Shown here one piece after another: positions 54,547 through 63,285 of a DNA stretch of 64,000 nt. Within the stretch, counting starts at the first letter, position 1. Each line of letters starts with the position of its first letter. The translations under genes and the position numbers were made by a program. The notes beneath the pieces are model-generated. The model ran no database searches and had not been told where the DNA came from. It saw nothing but the letters and a program-made list of their open reading frames with translations. This DNA is from Prochlorococcus marinus XMU1419 (GTDB lineage: Bacteria; Cyanobacteriota; Cyanobacteriia; PCC-6307; Cyanobiaceae), in NCBI RefSeq assembly GCF_017695955.1, contig NZ_JAAORO010000003.1, positions 248,001-312,000 on the forward strand, read 5' to 3'.

Positions 54547-54922
54547 AATAGCAAAGTACGCTATCCGCTTTAATTGATTCTTCAACTAGAACATCTGGCA
54601 TAACAAACTCTGCAGTGTATCCATCTAAAAGCTTCTCATCGTAACCCCTAGATTTAGCAGACATTCCTGAGACATATATGGTAATTTTTGAATTCTTTAA
54701 ATTTTGAAGATGTTCGTATAAATCTCCAGTCCCTTGACCAACTATTTCACCAGCTTTTTTACAATTTAATATTTGTACTCCATCTCCTGCAAGAAAAAGT
54801 GTTACTTTATGATCGTTTTTTTCTGCAGTAAGGGCAACCAATAAACCTAAAGTTATTTTATTTTTGGATTCTAAACCGCTGTAAATATGAACTAACACTC
54901 TATTGTCGGTAATGATAGACAT
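54545..54922 (-). CDS. DsrE-family protein
   Basis: 125 residues. VLVHIYSGLESKNKITLGLL, KVTLFLAGDGVQILNCKKAG and ITIYVSGMSAKSRGYDEKLL match the DsrE/DsrF sulphur-relay fold. One Cys (NCKK) lies where some members carry the active one; another is at the C-terminal end (SVLCY). It may relay sulphur or be a nucleotide-binding relative. Confidence 0.8.
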   Translation of the reverse strand: MSIITDNRVLVHIYSGLESKNKITLGLLVALTAEKNDHKVTLFLAGDGVQILNCKKAGEIVGQGTGDLYEHLQNLKNSKITIYVSGMSAKSRGYDEKLLDGYTAEFVMPDVLVEESIKADSVLCY

Positions 54923-54987
54923 TTAATCCTCCCTAAATTTTGTTTTTATATCCTAAATAAAATCTATTTTCATTAGCTGTTTTTTTT

Positions 54988-55044
54988 ATGAAACGCTTAC
55001 TACTTGCACCTCTTTCTTATTGGCAGATGGCTATTAAGTATTAA
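54988..55044 (+). pseudogene. stub of an MKRLL-type leader
   Basis: 18 codons from ATG at 54988 (KRLLLAPLSYWQMAIKY). The start resembles the protein at 55997 (KRLLIPPLFKLF) and common Prochlorococcus export leaders. Probably a truncated gene. Confidence 0.3.
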
Positions 55045-55222
55045 AAATAACTCCTAAAAAAAGAAGTCTTCTTCCAACCTTTTTCCATAAATGATTGCGA
55101 ATAATAAATTTATACACCTCTATATTATTGCCAATTTTCTTGCTATTTCCTTATTTTTTCGTAAGTATGCGTATATAGGCTCTAATTTGCTCTAAAAAAC
55201 TGTCATATGGGGGTTAACGATT

Positions 55223-55492
55223 ATGGAAATTCCAGACGGAATGTTGAAAGAAATTAGAGAAAGTGGATACGATCAAGAGCTTGTATATAACTACATAAGA
55301 GAACTATTAAACAGCGATAAACAAATGAATGAAAATAACAATCTAGATCTTATAGACAATTACTTATTAGACAAAGATCTACAAGAACCTGCTGCTGAGA
55401 TACAGATAGCAGCAGAGCTTATAGACAATTACTTATTAGATAAAAGATTTATGAGAGAACTTGAAGATGATAAAGATTATGATGCTGCTTAA
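55223..55492 (+). CDS. 89-residue acidic protein with internal duplication
   Basis: ATG at 55223. EIPDGMLKEIRESGYDQELV resembles a small helical module, and LIDNYLLDK occurs twice (about residues 43-51 and 66-74). The coding DNA repeats nearly exactly over about 28 bases, so the duplication is recent. Acidic and soluble; unknown function. Confidence 0.65.
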   Translation: MEIPDGMLKEIRESGYDQELVYNYIRELLNSDKQMNENNNLDLIDNYLLDKDLQEPAAEIQIAAELIDNYLLDKRFMRELEDDKDYDAA

Positions 55493-55563
55493 TTAGATAA
55501 AGTACCTATTTTTTCCTATTTATTTAAAGGTTATTCTTTTGAGCAAATAACAGGATCAAAACA

Positions 55564-55686
55564 ATGATGAAACTTGCAATAATTTTTTTACCAATTTTAT
55601 TTGCAGTTATTTGGGCTGCTTTTATAGGGTTAAGAATAAATAAAGTAGAAACTAGAGATGGAAAAAGAAAATTAATTAATTACTAA
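55564..55686 (+). CDS. 40-residue membrane microprotein
   Basis: Two consecutive ATGs at 55564. KLAIIFLPILFAVIWAAFIG then LRINKVETRDGKRKLINY. The P-x3-A-x2-W helix faintly recalls small photosystem II subunits such as PsbY, but I would not assign it. Followed at once by the TTGACAG element. Confidence 0.5.
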   Translation: MMKLAIIFLPILFAVIWAAFIGLRINKVETRDGKRKLINY

Positions 55687-55687
55687 T

Positions 55688-55733
55688 TGATTGACAGTCG
55701 ATCTAAACTTAGGAGCAATTAGCCCCTTTTTTA
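55688..55733 (+). repeat. TTGACAG-type repeat with hairpin, copy 4
   Basis: GATTGACAGTCGATCTAAAC then TTAGGAGCAATTAGCCCC and six T. The GGAGC/GCCCC stem has one A-C mismatch. It begins right after the stop of the microprotein at 55564. Confidence 0.7.
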
Positions 55734-55906
55734 TAAACACACTCATCATTTCAACTTTTAGCTGCACATTTGAGGAATTTAAAAATAACGTTACTAATTT
55801 ATTTCTTGAAGAAATGTGCAAAGAGTTTGTTACTGATTATGAGTTTGTAAAAGTCAATGAACACAAATCTCATTTATTAATGAACTGTACTGACTTAAAA
55901 AATTAG
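55691..55906 (+). pseudogene. open frame, probably the 5'-truncated remnant of a small protein
   Basis: The frame opens in the repeat element at TTG 55691 and has no ATG start. IISTFSCTFEEFKNNVTNLF and CKEFVTDYEFVKVNEHKSHL look like the interior of a small soluble protein whose 5' end is lost. Alternatively it starts at TTG. Confidence 0.35.
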
Positions 55907-55914
55907 GAGCAGAA

Positions 55915-55995
55915 ATGGAATCGCCTTTTGCAAAGGAATGGGATAAAAAAAATAATTGTAAGGATACTGTCTATTCAATTGAACTTGTTGGATGA
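55915..55995 (+). CDS. possible 26-residue microprotein
   Basis: ATG at 55915 after TTAGGAGCAGAA. ESPFAKEWDKKNNCKDTVYS then IELVG. The next ATG is 1 base after its stop. Very short. Confidence 0.35.
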   Translation: MESPFAKEWDKKNNCKDTVYSIELVG

Positions 55996-55996
55996 T

Positions 55997-56146
55997 ATGA
56001 AACGCTTACTAATCCCACCACTATTCAAACTATTCAGAACGAGGACTTTCCTTGCATCACTAAATCAAAATACCTGCCCTGTTTTAGATTCAGATGAGAT
56101 AAAAAAACAAGAACAGAAAGAAGCTATTGAAAAGTTATATCCATAA
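55997..56146 (+). CDS. 49-residue microprotein with MKRLL start
   Basis: ATG at 55997. KRLLIPPLFKLFRTRTFLAS then LNQNTCPVLDSDEIKKQEQK. A basic-hydrophobic start and a charged tail. A longer frame back to 55928 overlaps the upstream mini-ORF and is less likely. Confidence 0.45.
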   Translation: MKRLLIPPLFKLFRTRTFLASLNQNTCPVLDSDEIKKQEQKEAIEKLYP

Positions 56147-56149
56147 AAT

Positions 56150-56345
56150 TTCAGCAGAAATTTCTTAGTTCATATTTAAAGCTTTAGAACGATCGTATGT
56201 CACCTATACCATCCATTACTTCCCTTAATAGTGACTTTGATGGATAATAAATTTATAATAAAAAAGTTTGGGTAACGCCTCATGGAAGCCCAAAAAATCG
56301 CCCAAATCCCTTGACATAAATGAAGAAAAATTTTGGCTAATGAAA
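56150..56345 (+). repeat. EVE-leader-like repeat, copy C
   Basis: Box GATAATAAATTTATA at 56243-56257. 73 bases on, ATA replaces the ATG (56316), then NEEKFWLMKSTPV and TAG. The start is lost, so this copy is dead. The 73-base spacing equals that of copy A. The 120 bases after it hold no gene. Confidence 0.65.
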
Positions 56346-56462
56346 AGTACACCCGTCTAGCTATGACTGGGATATCAAGGAATCGTAATTTTTTATTCAA
56401 ACTTTACTCAAACTTTTTTAGCTAATAAGAGATATAAAATCAATTAGAAATAATCGACTTAT

Positions 56463-57071
56463 CTACCAAGTATTTCCTTCCCTACATCCAACTTTTGTTG
56501 AATCTCCACACGTTTTCGTAACCTCTCCAGTAATTGGGTCCATATCGAGCCTAAACCAAGTAAAATAAAAAGCTGGTTTTTCAACTCGTAAAAGATACCA
56601 GTCAAAAAATTTACTGGGATATGAATAAACAGAATAACAACTGGAACTGTTTATGGCTTTAAATGAATACCATTTATAAATAGGTTTTTGCCTAAAACTC
56701 GATGAATCTAAAAAATTAGTTGTTTTACCCTCATTGGCTCTTATTATGCATTCTTTAACACCATTTACCATCTGGTTTTTAATAGCTGAAGCTTGAGCAG
56801 AAGGATTAGGTCTACCTAACCATTCCAGATAAATAGGTGATGACAAAATAAACGTCAATAATCCTATAAAGAACCAAGCACGATAGACAAACTTTTTCTT
56901 TTTAAATACTTTTTTTAAAAAAAAATATACTGTGGTTGAAAATATCAGACCTAATACACCAATTGGAATAAATCCAATAAAAGCAATTGGTAGATACTCG
57001 TTAATTCTTTTTTTTATAATCATTTGATTTTCTCTTTTAATCATAAAACAAAACATTATTAAAATTTGCAA
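56463..57071 (-). CDS. pilin-like protein with two N-terminal membrane helices
   Basis: 202 residues from the first Met; ATG at 57023 (IIKKRINEYLPIAFIGFIPI) may be the real start. Two helices (AFIGFIPIGVLGLIFSTTVY and WFFIGLLTFILSSPIYL) precede an extracellular domain with ASAIKNQMVNGVKECIIRAN, and an end (KTCGDSTKVGCREGNTW) typical of the C-terminal disulphide region of cyanobacterial pilins. The classic prepilin cleavage site is not visible. A broken copy of the last third is at 47924. Confidence 0.6.
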   Translation of the reverse strand: MQILIMFCFMIKRENQMIIKKRINEYLPIAFIGFIPIGVLGLIFSTTVYFFLKKVFKKKKFVYRAWFFIGLLTFILSSPIYLEWLGRPNPSAQASAIKNQMVNGVKECIIRANEGKTTNFLDSSSFRQKPIYKWYSFKAINSSSCYSVYSYPSKFFDWYLLRVEKPAFYFTWFRLDMDPITGEVTKTCGDSTKVGCREGNTW

Positions 57072-57352
57072 TCAAATTAAGGGATCTGCCGTCCAGCTGC
57101 ACTAGACCGCATCAAAGCCCTATTTATTAAATTAATAAGATCCTAAATTTTGGCAGAAAATTGTGAAGTATTTTCTATACATTTTTTGAAAATAGATTTT
57201 ACCCTAATACCACCTATCACTTTCCTAAATAGGTTCTTTGATGGATAATAAATTTATAGTTATTTATTGCGCAGTTCAATCTATAAATTGTCACTTTGAC
57301 TAGCAAGTGACTAGCAGATAACTTACTTACTTTTTCCTTCAAACCTTTTGAT
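57072..57352 (+). promoter_or_regulatory. leader of the EVE gene, copy D of the repeat
   Basis: 281 bases without a gene. Box GATAATAAATTTATA at 57244-57258 lies 109 bases before the ATG, 36-48 bases further away than in the decayed copies. The similarity to copies A and C starts about 100 bases before the box. A patch at 57080-57118 is less AT-rich. The box may hold the promoter -10 region. Confidence 0.5.
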
Positions 57353-57811
57353 ATGACTGAAATAAATTACTGGCTAATGAAAAGCGAACCTCATGCCTAC
57401 AGTATCGATAATTTAAAGAATGATGGGGTTACATTATGGGATGGCATAAGAAATTATCAAGCTCGGAATTTCATGAGAAAAATGAATAAAGGAGATAAAG
57501 TTTTTTTCTATCATTCAAACTGCAAACCCCCAGGCATTGTTGGACTTATGGAAGTGATAGATTTAAATATCGTTGATCCTACGCAATTTGATAAAAATTC
57601 AAAATATTTTGACCCAAAATCAAAAGCTGAAAATCCTAGATGGGATTGTGTAAAAGTAAAATATATATCTACCTCAAATAAGATGCTAAGTTTACCTGAA
57701 TTAAAAATTTTATTTAGTGAGGATGAATTATTAGTTGTAAAGAAAGGAAATAGATTGTCAATATTACCTATCCGAAATGAGGTAGCAAAAATACTATTAG
57801 AAAAAATATAA
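57353..57811 (+). CDS. EVE-domain protein
   Basis: 152 residues. TEINYWLMKSEPHAYSIDNL, GVTLWDGIRNYQARNFMRKM, GDKVFFYHSNCKPPGIVGLM and NPRWDCVKVKY are hallmarks of the EVE (PUA-like) fold, which reads modified bases in DNA or RNA. Length is normal. Its leader and first codons are the source of, or share the source of, the repeats at 50270, 54310 and 56150. Confidence 0.92.
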   Translation: MTEINYWLMKSEPHAYSIDNLKNDGVTLWDGIRNYQARNFMRKMNKGDKVFFYHSNCKPPGIVGLMEVIDLNIVDPTQFDKNSKYFDPKSKAENPRWDCVKVKYISTSNKMLSLPELKILFSEDELLVVKKGNRLSILPIRNEVAKILLEKI

Positions 57812-57817
57812 AAAATT

Positions 57818-58075
57818 TTAATCCTTAAAATTCATTGAAAACATATTTCCAATATAGAGTCGCGTTAAATCTCTATTTTGAAACCCTTTTTGCATCAAAA
57901 ATCCAGCAATCGCGGCTTGTATTATCCTGTATTGATCCCAGTTAGGATGTTTTTCAACAAATTCTTGCATAGCCCTTTGGAGATTTTCTTGAAGTTCGCA
58001 TTTGAAACTAATTACCTCCTCTTTTTGATTTATAACTATTGGGTTCGAATCGTAATTAAACTTTTGCATATTCAA
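57818..58075 (-). CDS. DUF2811 family protein
   Basis: 85 residues. SFKCELQENLQRAMQEFVEK, HPNWDQYRIIQAAIAGFLMQ and NRDLTRLYIGNMF match DUF2811, a cyanobacterial family of helical proteins with unknown role. Convergent to the EVE gene, 6 bases apart. Confidence 0.82.
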   Translation of the reverse strand: MNMQKFNYDSNPIVINQKEEVISFKCELQENLQRAMQEFVEKHPNWDQYRIIQAAIAGFLMQKGFQNRDLTRLYIGNMFSMNFKD

Positions 58076-58379
58076 ATAATTAATTGAATTAAAATTTATA
58101 AAATTAAGTTTTCTTCAAAATTACTAAATCGTCAACAAGAATACTTATGAGACAGTCTTAATTAATAGAATGATGAGAATTAAGTCATAAAGGGGAGGTT
58201 CATGAAAATCAATTTTCTAAAAATAAATCTCTTTTAAATATTAATATTTGTATAAAATCAGAAGTTTTCCACATAATTAGATCAGTAGATATTTTTTAAA
58301 AAATAGTTGTGGAAAAGTTGTGAAAAATTTTTTTGTTTACGGGGAAATATTTCCAAAAAATTCCAAATTTTTTTATCTT
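58076..58379. promoter_or_regulatory. 304-base gap with DnaA-box-like sites and palindromes
   Basis: TTTTCCACA at 58265-58273 and its inverse TGTGGAAAA at 58308-58316 match the DnaA box used by cyanobacteria. TGTGAAAAA at 58319 differs by one base. Between the first two is a perfect 16-base palindrome (58290-58305), and GGAAATATTTCC follows at 58343-58354. No gene is seen. Confidence 0.45.
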
Positions 58380-58751
58380 TTAATTCATTGATTCCCACAT
58401 GTTTTTTATTTCATAAAATAAATTTTGTGCTATAGGTATCGGCCAATACATTTCGAAAGATCTATTTTGGCCTTGACTATCAAAAACAAACCTTAAACTC
58501 CAATCACTTTTTGTACCCTCTAACTCAACATACCAGGGCAGTTGTTCTAATTCTAAAGTAATGGACTCTTCATCCATTAATTCATTTTTGATATCCAATA
58601 TTTGTTGATTAATTCTTATAAGTAAAAGACAAAGTGAATCAAATTCACTTTTTTGCAACTCAATTGACCAATTATCAACCCCAATCAAAAAACAAAATTT
58701 ACCTTTTTTAAAATCTTTAAGTAATCTCCATTTTTTTTTGTTTTCTAACAA
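58380..58751 (-). CDS. DUF1818 family protein
   Basis: 123 residues. KWRLLKDFKKGKFCFLIGVD, NWSIELQKSEFDSLCLLLIR and WSLRFVFDSQGQNRSFEMYW match the cyanobacterial DUF1818 family. Function unknown. It lies 2 bases downstream of rpoZ, so cotranscribed. Confidence 0.85.
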   Translation of the reverse strand: MLENKKKWRLLKDFKKGKFCFLIGVDNWSIELQKSEFDSLCLLLIRINQQILDIKNELMDEESITLELEQLPWYVELEGTKSDWSLRFVFDSQGQNRSFEMYWPIPIAQNLFYEIKNMWESMN

Positions 58752-58753
58752 AG

Positions 58754-58990
58754 TTAACCTGGAAGTAAATCTGGTTGGTCTTGCTCATCGCTAAGTTCAA
58801 TTATGGATCTCTGAACAGGTTTTATACTTGACTCCTCCAATAACCCATCAAAATCATCAAATCGTCTTTGTTTAGCTCTAAAAGCAATTCTTACCGTTGT
58901 TAAGTATCTATTAGTTGATTTTCTTATTAAACTTTCACCTCTTTTAGCAAGATCATTTGAGTCAATACCAGCTTTATTTGATATGTTCAT
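58754..58990 (-). CDS. rpoZ: RNA polymerase omega subunit
   Basis: 78 residues. [40 protein letters not shown] and the acidic end match cyanobacterial omega subunits, which stabilise the beta-prime subunit. Cotranscribed with DUF1818. Confidence 0.9.
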   Translation of the reverse strand: MNISNKAGIDSNDLAKRGESLIRKSTNRYLTTVRIAFRAKQRRFDDFDGLLEESSIKPVQRSIIELSDEQDQPDLLPG

Positions 58991-59088
58991 AAAATTTCTT
59001 TTTGTTTTACAATATATTTTACAGTTAATTGGCCCTATTCAAAACATAAATTACAAAACGAACTTAAATTGATTCAAAAAAAATTTAT

Positions 59089-60657
59089 ATGGAAAAGAAC
59101 TTATGTGGAACGCTTGCTATTGATTTAGGAAATACTAATACTGTAGTTGCTTTTCAAGATCAAAAGGATCTAAATTCTGCATTAGTTGAAATACCAAACA
59201 TAACATCATCTCCAGGAGTTATACCTACAGCAATTTGGTTTGAAGAATCTTCAAAAATTCCAAAAATAGGTATTAGTGCTCTAAATATGAGAGAAAATGC
59301 AAATTCGGATTTGTTTTTTCATTCGAATTTTAAAAGATTAATTGGAAATCCCTTCGAAAAAATTAATAAGAAAAATATCTTAAAACCTACTGAATGTGGC
59401 GAAAAATTTTTTAAATTTCTATGGGCTAACATTCCTCAAAAATATTTAATAAAGAGACTTGTTTTAACTGCACCTATTGATACATACAAAGGTTACAGAG
59501 AATGGTTAATAAATCTTTGCGGAGAAATATCTGTTGATGAAATAGCACTAGTGGATGAACCTACTGCAGCAAGTTTAGGAATAAAAGTACCATTCGGATC
59601 CAAAATTATGACATTAGATATTGGAGGAAGCACAATCGATATGAATATAGTCAAAATAGAAGGCGGGGAAGGAAAATCTGGTCCAATAGCTGAACTTCTA
59701 AGATTTAAAGGAAATGATATAAGCTCAATTTCAAAACAAAAGATAAGATGTGCTGAAATTATAAGTAAAGCAGGCTCAAAAATTGGTGGTAAAGATATTG
59801 ATCAATGGATTGTTGATTATTTTATCCCAAATAATAAATGTTCAATAAATCTATTAAAGGCAGAGGAAATAAAATGTAAACTCAGCTCACCTGAAATCAA
59901 AAATGAAAGCAAATATCCAATAAAATTTTTCTTTGAAGGAAATCAAGAAAAAGAATATTTCCTAAGTAAAGAAATATTTGAGAATATTGTTATCGAAAAT
60001 AATCTTCTTAATCACCTAGATTCATTACTTAAAGATTTATTAAATGAAGCACGAGGAAAATTTTGCACAGTCGATGACTTAAATGTAATCATTTTGGTTG
60101 GTGGAGGTACTCAAATTCCATTAATTAAAGAATGGATAAAAAAAAAGATTTCAAATATTCAAATCCAGTCACCTCCTCCAATTGAATCGATAGCTTTAGG
60201 TGCATTGGCAATGACTCCAGGTGTAAAAATTAAAGACATATTAAACAAAGGTATTTCTATAAGATTATTCAATAAAAGGGAACAAAAACACTTCTGGCAT
60301 CCAATTTTTTGCAAAGGTCAAACATGGCCAACAGAAAACCCATTAAAACTTATCCTGCAAGCCAGTAAAAATAATCAGCAAATTTTTGAAATAACAATTG
60401 GAGAAACTAAAATAGAAAGAGAATATGATGTAATTTTTGAAGACGGATTACCAAAATTATCAGAGATTCAAAGTCAAGAAGAAATTATTAAATGGAAAAA
60501 AAACCCACTCAAAATAGTGCTAAAAAATAAATCTAATATTGGAATAGACAACTTAAAACTTTTCTTCATGATAAATAAAAAAGGTTATTTATTAGTTGAG
60601 TGTTTTGATATCAAAGGTGAATTTTTAGGAGAATATAATTTAGGAAATATCATATAA
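59089..60657 (+). CDS. Hsp70-like protein
   Basis: 522 residues. The actin-like ATPase is clear: AIDLGNTNTVVAFQ (phosphate 1), VDEPTAASLGI, LDIGGSTIDMNIV (phosphate 2) and VILVGGGTQIPLIKEW (adenosine). The first 380 residues are thus typical; the following 140 form a shortened, divergent substrate domain with no helical lid. It is therefore a DnaK paralogue distinct from housekeeping DnaK. Client unknown. Confidence 0.88.
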   Translation: MEKNLCGTLAIDLGNTNTVVAFQDQKDLNSALVEIPNITSSPGVIPTAIWFEESSKIPKIGISALNMRENANSDLFFHSNFKRLIGNPFEKINKKNILKPTECGEKFFKFLWANIPQKYLIKRLVLTAPIDTYKGYREWLINLCGEISVDEIALVDEPTAASLGIKVPFGSKIMTLDIGGSTIDMNIVKIEGGEGKSGPIAELLRFKGNDISSISKQKIRCAEIISKAGSKIGGKDIDQWIVDYFIPNNKCSINLLKAEEIKCKLSSPEIKNESKYPIKFFFEGNQEKEYFLSKEIFENIVIENNLLNHLDSLLKDLLNEARGKFCTVDDLNVIILVGGGTQIPLIKEWIKKKISNIQIQSPPPIESIALGALAMTPGVKIKDILNKGISIRLFNKREQKHFWHPIFCKGQTWPTENPLKLILQASKNNQQIFEITIGETKIEREYDVIFEDGLPKLSEIQSQEEIIKWKKNPLKIVLKNKSNIGIDNLKLFFMINKKGYLLVECFDIKGEFLGEYNLGNII

Positions 60658-60682
60658 ACTAAAGTCATATTAGAGAAACTAC

Positions 60683-61201
60683 TTATTCATTATCAACATT
60701 ATTTAGACTTAAAAAAATACTTTCATTCTTACTAGTAATGACTTCCTTACCACAAAAATCAGGTTGAATGGGCAATTCTCTATGACCTCTATCTACCATT
60801 ACTAATAACATGACTCTTTTAGGTCTCCCCCATGAATAAAGAGCATCCATTGAAGCTCTAATTGTTCTGCCTGTGTAAATGACATCATCTATCAATAGAA
60901 TTTCTTTTTTCTCAATAGGAGTTGGTATACTCGTGGCTTTTATAAGGCGAGTTCCAACTTTATCTTGATCATCTCTATAAAATGTTGGATCAATAATTCC
61001 TTACATTATTTTTATTCCCGTTTTATGGAATAACTCATTTTCTAGAATTTCGGCCAGATCCATTCCTCTAGTAGGAATACCAATCAAAAGAAGGTTTTCA
61101 ATATTTTTTACTTTTTCGATAATTTCGGAAGTTAAACGTGACAGGGTTCTTTTAAACTCATCTTCAGAAAGTATTATGATCCTTTTTGTTTTATTGGACA
61201 T
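60683..61201 (-). pseudogene. pyrR: pyrR interrupted by an in-frame TAA
   Basis: Bifunctional regulator of pyrimidine genes and uracil phosphoribosyltransferase. ATG at 61201 opens KRIIILSEDEFKRTLSRLTS and LLLIGIPTRGMDLAEILENE, then TGIKIM and TAA (61003-61001). The same frame goes on at once with GIIDPTFYRDDQDKVGTRLI and the PRPP loop LLIDDVIYTGRTIRASMDAL, ending at 60683. Together 172 residues plus the stop, normal PyrR length. One base change (for example CAA to TAA) explains it. Either a recent nonsense mutation or a sequencing error. Confidence 0.88.
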
Positions 61202-61339
61202 GATTTTCCAAAAAATAAAATATCTTTAATATTTTCATAAATTAGCAAAAGCTAACTATTTAAAATATAAATTGTTAAAGAGTATCGTTTAAAGCTAAAT
61301 TTAATAATAGATCACTTAAAAAGGAATTTGATCTAAAAT

Positions 61340-62962
61340 ATGTCAATGATTAGAAGCAAAAATATAAATAGGTTTAACACTCCCCAAAGTCCAGTAGTTC
61401 TTGCAATACTGGATGGATGGGGACATCGAGAAGATATTGTTGACAATGCTATAAAAAGTGCCTCGACTCCAGTCATGGATTCTTTATGGCATGCCTATCC
61501 TCACACTCTAATTAGTGCAAGTGGAGCTGATGTAGGCCTCCCAAATGGTCAAATGGGTAATTCAGAGGTAGGACACCTTACTATTGGTTCGGGAAGAATA
61601 ATCCAACAAGAACTTGTAAGGATTTCAAATGTTGTAAAAAATAATCAGTTGAGCATAATCAGTGAATTAAAGGAGATAGTTGATTCATTAAAAAAGAACA
61701 ACTCTACTTTGCATATCACTGGATTATGTTCTGATGGAGGAGTGCATAGTCATATTGATCATTTATTAGGTTTAATAAAATGGGCATCTGATAATGACTT
61801 AAAAAAAGTAGCTATTCATATCATTACTGATGGAAGAGATACTCCCGCAAAAAGTGCATCTAAATATATAAATCAAATAGAGTCATGTATAAAAAAATGT
61901 AATACAGGCGAGATAGCCTCAATATGTGGAAGATACTGGATAATGGATAGAAATCTTTTATGGGAAAGAACACAAAAAGCGTACGCTAATTTGACTGATC
62001 CAGATATCAAATCAACAAATATTTCTCCCCAAGATTACATTGAAGAAAGTTATAAAAAAAACACTACTGATGAATTCATAGAACCTATAAGAATGACCGA
62101 AAACTATTTAAAAGATGGGGATAGTTTAATTTGCTTTAACTTCCGTCCAGATAGAGCTAGACAAATAATAAAATCACTTTCACAAAAAGATTTCTCAGAT
62201 TTTGAACGAAAAATTGTCCCAAATTTAGATTTGGTTACCTTTACTCAATATGACATAAACTTCCCCGTTAAAGTTGCATTTCCTCCCGAATCTCTCAATA
62301 ATTTTGTCGGCCAAATAGTTTCAGAAAACGGTCTCAAACAATACAGAACAGCAGAGACAGAAAAATATCCTCACGTAACATATTTTTTCAATGGAGGAGT
62401 AGAAATTCCTTTACCGGGAGAAGAGAGACATTTAATTCCATCTCCAAGAGTCGCAACTTATGATATGAAACCTGAAATGTCTGCCGAGGAACTAACTATA
62501 AGTTGTTCTAATGCAATTAAAAGTGGAAACTATGCTTTTGTTGTTATAAATTTTGCCAATCCAGATATGGTCGGTCATACAGGCAATATGAATGCAACAA
62601 TAAAAGCAATAGAAACAGTAGATAAATGTATTGGTCAAATAGTAAATGCTACTGGAGAAATGGGTGGGAGCATTCTCATAACAGCTGATCATGGTAATGC
62701 AGAGGTGATGAAAGGGCCTGCAGGAGAACCATGGACAGCACATACTGTAAATAAAGTCCCTTTAATTTTTGTTGAGGGAGAAAAAAGAAAAATACCGAAT
62801 ATGGGAAATAAGATTGATTTAAGGAACAATGCTGGCTTGGCGGATATAGCACCAACTATATTACAATTACTAGGTCTCCCAATTCCAAAAGAAATGACAG
62901 GAAAATCCCTTATTAAAGAAATCGAGTTGAAAGGTTATAATAAGGTTGTACAACATGTTTAA
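61340..62962 (+). CDS. gpmI: 2,3-bisphosphoglycerate-independent phosphoglycerate mutase
   Basis: Interconverts 3- and 2-phosphoglycerate using two Mn ions. [17 protein letters not shown], the active-site serine in [56 protein letters not shown] and [11 protein letters not shown] are all present. 540 residues, normal. Confidence 0.96.
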   Translation: MSMIRSKNINRFNTPQSPVVLAILDGWGHREDIVDNAIKSASTPVMDSLWHAYPHTLISASGADVGLPNGQMGNSEVGHLTIGSGRIIQQELVRISNVVKNNQLSIISELKEIVDSLKKNNSTLHITGLCSDGGVHSHIDHLLGLIKWASDNDLKKVAIHIITDGRDTPAKSASKYINQIESCIKKCNTGEIASICGRYWIMDRNLLWERTQKAYANLTDPDIKSTNISPQDYIEESYKKNTTDEFIEPIRMTENYLKDGDSLICFNFRPDRARQIIKSLSQKDFSDFERKIVPNLDLVTFTQYDINFPVKVAFPPESLNNFVGQIVSENGLKQYRTAETEKYPHVTYFFNGGVEIPLPGEERHLIPSPRVATYDMKPEMSAEELTISCSNAIKSGNYAFVVINFANPDMVGHTGNMNATIKAIETVDKCIGQIVNATGEMGGSILITADHGNAEVMKGPAGEPWTAHTVNKVPLIFVEGEKRKIPNMGNKIDLRNNAGLADIAPTILQLLGLPIPKEMTGKSLIKEIELKGYNKVVQHV

Positions 62963-62986
62963 AGGTAATAAATCTTTATTTAAGCA

Positions 62987-63214
62987 ATGATTCAAATTTT
63001 GAGTTGGATATGGGTATTTTCTGGAACTCTTCTAATACTTTTAGTTTTACTTCATAGTCCCAAAGGCGACGGGATGGGAGGTATCGCTGCTAGTGGAAGT
63101 TCAATGTTTAATAGCGCAAGTAGTGCTGAAGCATCTCTTGACAAAATTACTTGGATTTTCTTAGCAATATTTTTATCTCTAGCAATTATTCTTAGCGCTG
63201 GTTGGATTTCGTAA
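62987..63214 (+). CDS. secG: protein translocase subunit SecG
   Basis: 75 residues, two helices (ILSWIWVFSGTLLILLVLLH and ITWIFLAIFLSLAIILSAGW) flanking HSPKGDGMGGIAASGSSMFN, the SecG signature. It assists SecYE. 24 bases downstream of gpmI, so cotranscription is likely. Confidence 0.93.
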   Translation: MIQILSWIWVFSGTLLILLVLLHSPKGDGMGGIAASGSSMFNSASSAEASLDKITWIFLAIFLSLAIILSAGWIS

Positions 63215-63221
63215 ATTTAAC

Positions 63222-63246
63222 AAAAAAAGAGACCACTAACGTGATC
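63222..63246 (-). terminator. terminator of groL
   Basis: On the minus strand GATCAC (63246-63241) pairs with GTGGTC (63236-63231), then TCTTTTTTTG. It lies 40 bases after the groL stop. Confidence 0.75.
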
Positions 63247-63285
63247 CCTTTAAATTAAAAATAAAATTAGATTACTACTATTAAA

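Noticed and set aside
44029-57352. CRISPR array or insertion sequence behind the repeats
   Set aside because: Repeats are few, unevenly spaced and differ in length; no cas, transposase or inverted-repeat ends are visible.
58037-58050. tRNA T-loop-like sequence GGGTTCGAATC
   Set aside because: It lies inside the DUF2811 gene and no cloverleaf can be drawn.
60683-60895. Separate gene starting at the TTG before IDDVIYTGRT
   Set aside because: It is the second half of pyrR in the same frame as the first half; no separate start signal is seen.
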